A stretch of DNA of 64,000 nucleotides. It comes from Insolitispirillum peregrinum (GTDB taxonomy: Bacteria > Pseudomonadota > Alphaproteobacteria > Rhodospirillales > Rhodospirillaceae). A program made the translations under genes and the position numbers. Shown here in pieces: positions 59,137 through 64,000 of this stretch (position 1 is the first letter of the stretch; the number at the start of each line of letters is the position of its first letter). The notes under the pieces are model-generated. The model ran no database searches and was not told the DNA's origin. It saw only the letters and a list, made by a program, of their open reading frames with translations. The DNA lies in NCBI RefSeq assembly GCF_042665255.1, contig NZ_JBHTCD010000012.1; one strand, given 5' to 3'.

Positions 59137-60609
59137 ATGACCGACCAATCATGTTCTTCTGTTCCCGGCTGGTCCTTTGACAACAGCTATGCCCGCTTGC
59201 CGGAGCTGTTTTTCCGCAAGCAGAACCCGACACCGGCCCGGCAACCGGCTCCGGTGGTGTTTAACCATCAGTTGGCCGCCCAACTGGGGCTGGACCTGAA
59301 TGCTGCCGACCCGCTGTCGGTGGCGGTGGTGTTTGCAGGCAACCAGTTGCCGCCCGGCAGCGAGCCGCTGGCGCAGGCCTATGCCGGACACCAGTTCGGG
59401 AACTTCACAATGCTGGGCGATGGGCGGGCGATCCTGTTGGGCGAACATCTTACCCCGGATGGGCTGCGGCTGGATATTCACCTGAAAGGGGCAGGGCAGA
59501 CCCCCTATTCCCGCCGGGGCGATGGCCGGGCGGCGCTGGGGCCGATGCTGCGCGAATACCTGATCAGCGAGGCGATGGTGGCACTGGGCATTCCCACCAC
59601 CCGCAGTCTGGCGGTGGTCACCACCGGCGAAGCGGTGTACCGCGAGGCAGCCTTGCCCGGCGCGGTGCTGACGCGGGTGGCCTCCAGCCATTTGCGGGTG
59701 GGAACCTTTGAATACGCCGCCGCTTACAATAAGGGCGAAGGACTGGCCGCGCTGGTCAATTACACTCTGGCCCGCCATTACCCCCAGTTGCTGGATGAGG
59801 AACACCCGGTGCTGGCGTTGCTGTCGGCGGTGATCGACCGGCAGGCCGACCTGATCACCCACTGGATGCGGGTCGGTTTTGTGCATGGGGTGATGAACAC
59901 CGACAACATGACCATCAGCGGTGAAACCATCGACTATGGCCCGTGCGCGTTCATGGACGCCTATGATCCGGCGACGGTGTTCAGCTCGATTGATCGCCAT
60001 GGACGCTATGCCTTTGGCCGACAGGCGGTGATCGCGCAATGGAATCTGGCCCGCTTTGCCGAAAGCCTGCTGCCGCTGCTGCATCCGCGTCAGGACGAAG
60101 CCATTGCGATTGCCGAACAGGCCATCAACGGCTTCAAGGACCGTTTTGATCAGCGCTGGTTGCACATGATGGGGCGCAAGCTGGGTCTGTTTGACGTGCG
60201 GGCCGGAGACGAACAGTTGGTGCGCGACCTGTTGGGCTGGATGCAGACCACCGGTGCCGACTATACCAACACCTTCCGCACCTTGTCGCCCTTGGGGCTG
60301 TTGTCCGAGGAGCAGGCCGCCGATCCGGTGCTGGAGGAATGGCACCAGACATGGCAGCAGCGTTTGCAGCAGCAGGGGCAGGATGTTCAGGCCGCACTGG
60401 CATTGATGAACAGCCAGAACCCGGCCTATATCCCGCGCAATCATCTGGTCGAACAGGCGCTGGCGGCCGCCCATGAGGGGGATCTGGGGGCATTCGGGGC
60501 ACTGCTGGGTGTTCTGGAAGCGCCCTATGAACAGCGCAGCGGCCTGGAAGCCTATGCCGCCCCGCCGCCGCCGTCGGACGAGCCATACCAGACGTTCTGC
60601 GGAACCTGA
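59137..60609 (+). CDS. selO: Protein adenylyltransferase SelO (YdiU)
   Basis: 490 residues, normal for SelO, a pseudokinase-fold enzyme that transfers AMP to Ser, Thr or Tyr of proteins and supports the oxidative stress response. Landmarks are AGHQFGNFTMLGDGRAILLG near 83, RSLAVVTTGEAVYRE near 160, VGFVHGVMNTDNMTISG near 244 (catalytic Asp region) and IDYGPCAFMDAYDP. The C-terminus ends YQTFCGT with the conserved redox Cys three residues from the end, as in E. coli. Bacterial SelO has Cys where animal forms have selenocysteine. A palindrome overlaps its start region. Confidence 0.95.
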   Translation: MTDQSCSSVPGWSFDNSYARLPELFFRKQNPTPARQPAPVVFNHQLAAQLGLDLNAADPLSVAVVFAGNQLPPGSEPLAQAYAGHQFGNFTMLGDGRAILLGEHLTPDGLRLDIHLKGAGQTPYSRRGDGRAALGPMLREYLISEAMVALGIPTTRSLAVVTTGEAVYREAALPGAVLTRVASSHLRVGTFEYAAAYNKGEGLAALVNYTLARHYPQLLDEEHPVLALLSAVIDRQADLITHWMRVGFVHGVMNTDNMTISGETIDYGPCAFMDAYDPATVFSSIDRHGRYAFGRQAVIAQWNLARFAESLLPLLHPRQDEAIAIAEQAINGFKDRFDQRWLHMMGRKLGLFDVRAGDEQLVRDLLGWMQTTGADYTNTFRTLSPLGLLSEEQAADPVLEEWHQTWQQRLQQQGQDVQAALALMNSQNPAYIPRNHLVEQALAAAHEGDLGAFGALLGVLEAPYEQRSGLEAYAAPPPPSDEPYQTFCGT

Positions 60610-60948
60610 CCGGTGAGACCAGCGTGCGTTAAACCTGACGCCACAGTGCACGACAGTTGGTAAGAAAGTGCAGGCTGCCACCTGAACCGCCCGAGGCCTC
60701 TGGGCCTCGAACGCTCACTTGGGCCTGAGGCCGCGAACCCCCATTTTTTCTTTCAATATCAAGTCAATGGGGTCTGGGGCCTAAAGGCCCCAGCGAGGTT
60801 TGGAGCAGCGCTCCATGATCCTGTTTCACAACTGTCGTGTATTGTGATCTGACGCAGGCACGCTGGTCTGACCTTTTGTTTTGTCGCAGTGATTTTGCGC
60901 AAAGCCGGTTCCCGCTTTTGCGCTCACTGCTCCAGGGCGACTGATGCG
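60610..60948. other. Intergenic region between convergent genes, rich in repeats
   Basis: 339 bp with no gene. A partial repeat (ACCAGCGTGCGTTAAACCTG, near 60618) is followed by GGCCTC palindromes at 60690-60735, the GC-rich hairpin GGGGCC-TAAA-GGCCCC at 60775-60791 (fourth relative of the array hairpin) and a repeat copy at 60851-60933. These hairpins likely end both transcripts. Confidence 0.55.
60851..60933. repeat. Dispersed repeat, diverged copy
   Basis: GACGCAGGCACGCTGGTC, then TTTTGTTTTG and the core AAGCCGGTTCCCGCTTTT and CTGCTCCAG. Same order as the copy inserted in the transporter gene at 61610-61711. Confidence 0.7.
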
Positions 60949-62370
60949 TTACAGCCACCCCAGCAGGTGGAACCACAGGTAATCCAGCGGTCCCAGAAGC
61001 GCAAAGCTCGCCACCGCCAGCGTCAGGCACAGGCGCAGTCCGTCTCCTGCCGGAACCTTCCCCATCCCCATCGCCACCACAATGGGCGACGCCTGATAAG
61101 GCAGCAGGGGCGTCGCATAGCCCAGCACTTGCACCATCAGCACCGTCGCCACGGGCCAGCCGGTCCCGTCGGCCAGACTTTGCGCCAGCGGCGTGAACAG
61201 GGCGGGGACGCCATTGGCCGTCACCACAAAATTCAGCGCGCTGACCAGCGCCAGCAGCGAGGCGAAGTTGCCCGCCGGATGATCCGGCGACAGCGGTAAC
61301 ACCCGCAACAGGGCCTGCCCGACCGCTTGCCCCAGACCGCTGCTGCTGACCACCGCGGCCAGCCCGAGAATGCCCGCGATATAAAGGCAGGTCCGCACAT
61401 TGACCCCGGCGGCAAACTGGTCCCCGGTCAGGAAGCCAATCCGGGGCAACAGGCACAGACAGGCCGCTGCCAGACCGACCCATGCCGGTGAAATGCCGTG
61501 CAGCGAGTCCGTCACCCACAAGGCCAGCGTCACCAGCAAAATCGCCGTCAGCCGCTTTTCTGCCGCCGACCAGGGGGATGGGGCGTCCTTGACATCGACC
61601 GGACGGTCCAGGCCAGCGTGTGTTAAACCGGACGCAGGCACGCTGGTCCAGGATTTTGTTTTGCCGCATCGTTGTGGCGAAAACCGGTTCCCACTTTTCG
61701 CACAATGCTCCAGCGGCTGAGGCAGGGGGAACAGCAGCAGCAGGCACAGGACCAGCATCGCCCCTTTCAGGACGCCGAGGATCGGCGCGTGCAAGGCCAG
61801 ATAGGACAGATAGGAAAAATGCAGGCCATAGCCACTTTCCGCCGCCCCGGCCATCACCATGTTGGGAACGTTGGCCGGTAAAATGCTGGTTGAAAGCTGA
61901 AACGTTCCAAAGCCGACCGCCAGAGCCAGCGCAATCCGCCCCTTGCTGCCCTCGGCCAGACCGCTGCGCTCGGCCAGAGCCATCACGATTGGCATCAACA
62001 GGGCAATTCGTCCCATGTTGGACGGCATGACAAAGGCCAGGGCATAGGTCAACGCGACCACCCCGACCAGCATGCGCAGCCACGATCCGGCCAGCGGAAC
62101 CGCCAGCATGCGGGCAACCCGGTCTGCCAGCCCGACCGAGCGGATGGCGGTTCCAATGACAAATCCGCTCAGGACCAGCCAGAACGCTGACGATCCGAAG
62201 CCTGCAAACACCTGTTCCGGCGGAGCAAGATGCAGCATCATTGCCCCGGCAAAGAACATCAGCGCCGTCAGATACTCCGGCAGCCGGTTGCTGGCCCACA
62301 GGGCAATGATCACAAAGGTAAACAGGCCCGGCATCAGCAGGGGAGAGGCCAAAACCGCAGGGATCGTCAT
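60949..62370 (-). CDS. DASS/SLC13-type anion transporter carrying a repeat-derived insertion
   Basis: 473 residues from ATG 62370 (GGAG upstream); the frame is open to 62415. About eleven membrane helices. Early segments GSSAFWLVLSGFVIGTAIRS and FVMPSNMGRIALLMPIVMAL, with later SALNFVVTANGVPALFTPLA, are typical of divalent anion:sodium symporters, importing dicarboxylates, sulfate or similar. In the middle cytoplasmic loop (about residues 222-258) a stretch with AKSGNRFSPQRCGKTKSW and GLTHAGLD is encoded by the dispersed repeat at 61610-61711; the frame is kept. Function of the altered loop is uncertain. Confidence 0.82.
   Translation of the reverse strand: MTIPAVLASPLLMPGLFTFVIIALWASNRLPEYLTALMFFAGAMMLHLAPPEQVFAGFGSSAFWLVLSGFVIGTAIRSVGLADRVARMLAVPLAGSWLRMLVGVVALTYALAFVMPSNMGRIALLMPIVMALAERSGLAEGSKGRIALALAVGFGTFQLSTSILPANVPNMVMAGAAESGYGLHFSYLSYLALHAPILGVLKGAMLVLCLLLLFPLPQPLEHCAKSGNRFSPQRCGKTKSWTSVPASGLTHAGLDRPVDVKDAPSPWSAAEKRLTAILLVTLALWVTDSLHGISPAWVGLAAACLCLLPRIGFLTGDQFAAGVNVRTCLYIAGILGLAAVVSSSGLGQAVGQALLRVLPLSPDHPAGNFASLLALVSALNFVVTANGVPALFTPLAQSLADGTGWPVATVLMVQVLGYATPLLPYQASPIVVAMGMGKVPAGDGLRLCLTLAVASFALLGPLDYLWFHLLGWL
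61610..61711. repeat. Dispersed repeat inserted in frame in the transporter gene
   Basis: CCAGCGTGTGTTAAACCGGA with inverted CACGCTGG, then TTTTGTTTTGCCGCATCG and GAAAACCGGTTCCCACTTTT to CAATGCTCCAG. It shares the core with the five tandem copies at 37642-37922. Length is compatible with three, keeping the host frame. Confidence 0.8.
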
Positions 62371-62490
62371 TGCCGTGCTCCAGAGCAATGAGCGCGCTTC
62401 ACCGTGAAGGCTCACAGCTTCAGAAGTTTATAACGCCACGCCACCGGAAACAGTCAATGAACGATCGTTTCCACCGCCAGAACAGGGGAG

Positions 62491-63396
62491 CTATTCGACG
62501 TTCTGCACCTGCTCGCGCAACTGGTCGATCACCGCTTTCAGCTCCAGACCGATCCGGGTCAGATCGGTATCCTGCGCCTTGGAGCACAGGGTGTTGGCCT
62601 CGCGGTTGAACTCCTGACACAGGAAGTCGAGACGACGGCCACAGGCTCCGCCCTTGCTCAGCAGGTCGTCGGCCTGCGCCAGATGTGCCCGCAAGCGGTC
62701 CAGCTCTTCCCGGACATCCAGACGGGTGACAATCAACGCCACTTCCTGCACCAGACGGTCTTCCGGGATGGTTGTCCCCTCACCGCCCAGCATGTCCAGA
62801 ACATCGCTGATTTGCCGTTGCAGGCGACCGCGCACGCTGTCGGCACGCAAGGCCGCCGTCTGCTCGGCCTGCCCGACCAGTTCCTGAATGGTGGCCAACT
62901 GGCCGCGCAAAACCGCCTCCAGCCGCTGCCCTTCTTCGGCGCGGGCCGCTTTCAGATCGTTCAGAACCTGCACCAGTCCGGCCCGCAGCGCCGCCGTATG
63001 CTGCTCGCGGTCTGTGGGGGAAATGTCCTGCTCGTCGGCAGCCATCAGCACGCCGCGGACTGCCAGCAAGCCGTCAAAGGTCGGCGGTGCAATATGCGGC
63101 GGCAAATCGCGCGCCATCTCCATCAACTGCTGCAACAGGGCACTGTTGACCGCCACCGCCGCCGCCGCGCCTTCGGGTTGACCATGCAGGTTCAGCGACA
63201 CCGACACGTTCCCGCGTCCCAGCGCCTTGCTGATCATGTCCCGGCACGGGCCTTCCTGATCCTCATAGCCGGATGGCAGGCGCAGGCGCACGTCCAGACC
63301 CTTGCCATTGACGCTGCGCGCTTCCCATACCCACCCCGGAGCTTGCGGGCTGGCAGGGCCTGAACAGCGGGCAAAGCCGGTCATGCTGGCAATCAT
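62491..63396 (-). CDS. yicC: YicC-family endoribonuclease-like protein
   Basis: 301 residues from ATG 63396 (AGGAG upstream), where MIASMTGFAR matches the family start; the frame is open further but without homology. N-terminal YicC domain (VWEARSVNGKGLDVRLRLP) and a C-terminal DUF1732 domain with GRRLDFLCQEFNREANTLCSK near 265, the family signature. YicC proteins are RNA-cleaving enzymes in E. coli, and the gene neighbours gmk in many bacteria, as here. Confidence 0.93.
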   Translation of the reverse strand: MIASMTGFARCSGPASPQAPGWVWEARSVNGKGLDVRLRLPSGYEDQEGPCRDMISKALGRGNVSVSLNLHGQPEGAAAAVAVNSALLQQLMEMARDLPPHIAPPTFDGLLAVRGVLMAADEQDISPTDREQHTAALRAGLVQVLNDLKAARAEEGQRLEAVLRGQLATIQELVGQAEQTAALRADSVRGRLQRQISDVLDMLGGEGTTIPEDRLVQEVALIVTRLDVREELDRLRAHLAQADDLLSKGGACGRRLDFLCQEFNREANTLCSKAQDTDLTRIGLELKAVIDQLREQVQNVE

Positions 63397-63574
63397 CAAA
63401 TGCTCCTGTGCGGGATGGGACAGAGGGGGGTGTTGTATACCATGTCCCCCCTGCTGCCAACCGGATGCCCCTCCAGAGGCCGGATGAGGGAGGCCGGATG
63501 AGACTTGCCCTGCACCGGGTTCTGGTGTTTTGTCTGCCCATCCGCTCCTCATCCAATCCCGCGAGGCCCCTGCC

Positions 63575-64000
63575 ATGACCACCCCTGTTTCCCAGCCTGC
63601 CGCCCCGATTGCCCGCCGTGGGGTGATGCTGGTGCTGTCATCGCCATCCGGGGCGGGCAAGTCGACCATCTCGCGCGCCCTGCTCGACAGCGAAGCCGAA
63701 CTGGCCCTGTCGGTCTCGGTTACCACCCGCGATCCGCGTCCGGGCGAAGACGAGGCCATCCACTATTTCTTCCGCTCGGTTCCCGAGGTCGAAGCGATGG
63801 CCGAAAAGGGCGAGTTGCTGGAATGGGCCAAGGTGTTCGAAAATTACTATGGCACCCCGCGCCAGCCGGTCGAACAGGCGTTGCAGGCCGGTCGCGACGT
63901 GATGTTTGACATCGACTGGCAGGGCAATCGCCAGCTGAAGGCCAATGCGCCCGACGATGTGGTCAGCATCTTTATCCTGCCGCCCTCGCTGGCCGAACTG
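63575..64000 (+). CDS. gmk: Guanylate kinase, N-terminal part (runs off window edge)
   Basis: 142 codons are visible from ATG 63575 to the window end without a stop. The P-loop is LSSPSGAGKSTISRALL near residue 21, followed by SVSVTTRDPRPGEDEAIHYFF, the GMP-binding region, and LEWAKVFENYYGTP with conserved Tyr and Glu, then VMFDIDWQGNRQLK. It phosphorylates GMP to GDP. About a third of the protein lies beyond the window. It is divergent from yicC with a 178-bp gap. Confidence 0.96.
   Translation, partial: MTTPVSQPAAPIARRGVMLVLSSPSGAGKSTISRALLDSEAELALSVSVTTRDPRPGEDEAIHYFFRSVPEVEAMAEKGELLEWAKVFENYYGTPRQPVEQALQAGRDVMFDIDWQGNRQLKANAPDDVVSIFILPPSLAEL

Noticed and set aside
60764..62299. 511-codon minus-strand frame overlapping the DASS transporter gene
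   Set aside because: Same strand but a different frame; product lacks membrane pattern and runs through intergenic repeats.

Overview
This is a GC-rich chromosomal window, apparently from an alphaproteobacterium and most likely a Rhodospirillales-type organism. The evidence is the hupJ-hupK-hypABCDE and hupR/hupT hydrogenase genes, a DUF485-ActP-DUF294 acetate block, and dispersed alphaproteobacterial intergenic repeats with the core AAAACCGGTTCCCACTTTTCGC-like sequence. I cannot name the genus from sequence alone.

Layout. 0-0.9 kb: the edge of an IS5-type insertion sequence and an isolated rfbC. 1-4 kb: an HlyD/ATPase/ABC-2 permease export operon, downstream of a TonB-dependent receptor (4.1-6.3 kb). 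6.9-12.9 kb: a YbtP/YbtQ (IrtA/IrtB)-like pair of ABC half-transporters, two AraC-type regulators and a small unknown protein. Together with the divergent receptor this looks like an iron-siderophore uptake locus. 13.0-18.4 kb: [NiFe]-hydrogenase maturation genes hupJ, hupK, hypA, hypB, hypC, hypD and hypE, tightly overlapping. Neither hydrogenase structural genes nor hypF are in the window.

18.5-28.3 kb is the most unusual region, all on the minus strand. A 654-residue protein resembling phage internal (ejection) proteins is followed, after a terminator hairpin, by a 1143-residue multidomain protein. Downstream come four tandem paralogues of an acidic ~280-residue protein. Three of the four are preceded by an orphan copy of the last ~60 codons of the large protein, and all four units end in a hairpin. 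The arrangement matches a polymorphic toxin with orphan C-terminal tip/immunity cassettes, built on phage-like carrier proteins. Neither the toxin tip nor the immunity family is one I recognise, so this is the best candidate for an undescribed system.

28.7-32.2 kb: an FMN reductase and the hupR/hupT two-component system that normally controls hydrogenase genes. The toxin island therefore lies between two hydrogenase blocks. 32.7-37.6 kb: DUF485 protein, ActP acetate symporter, a cNMP/CBS/DUF294 signalling protein and a DEDDh exonuclease. 37.6-37.9 kb: a 58-bp tandem repeat forming the end of a trans-sulfuration enzyme gene.

39.1-51.8 kb: a complete-looking hydroxamate siderophore cluster. 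A one-module NRPS (C-A-T-TE), IucD-type lysine N6-hydroxylase, FhuD, FhuB and FhuF are on the minus strand; an IucB-type acetyltransferase, a MATE exporter and FhuC are on the plus strand. The divergent promoter carries a Fur-like site. 51.8-56.6 kb: a two-gene conflict (defence-type) module, a Trypco1-like small protein and a trypsin-nSTAND ATPase-TM-WD40 protein with 15 near-identical WD40 repeats. 56.8-64 kb: a SulP-STAS-cNMP transporter, selO, a DASS-type transporter with a repeat-derived in-frame insertion, yicC, and the start of gmk.
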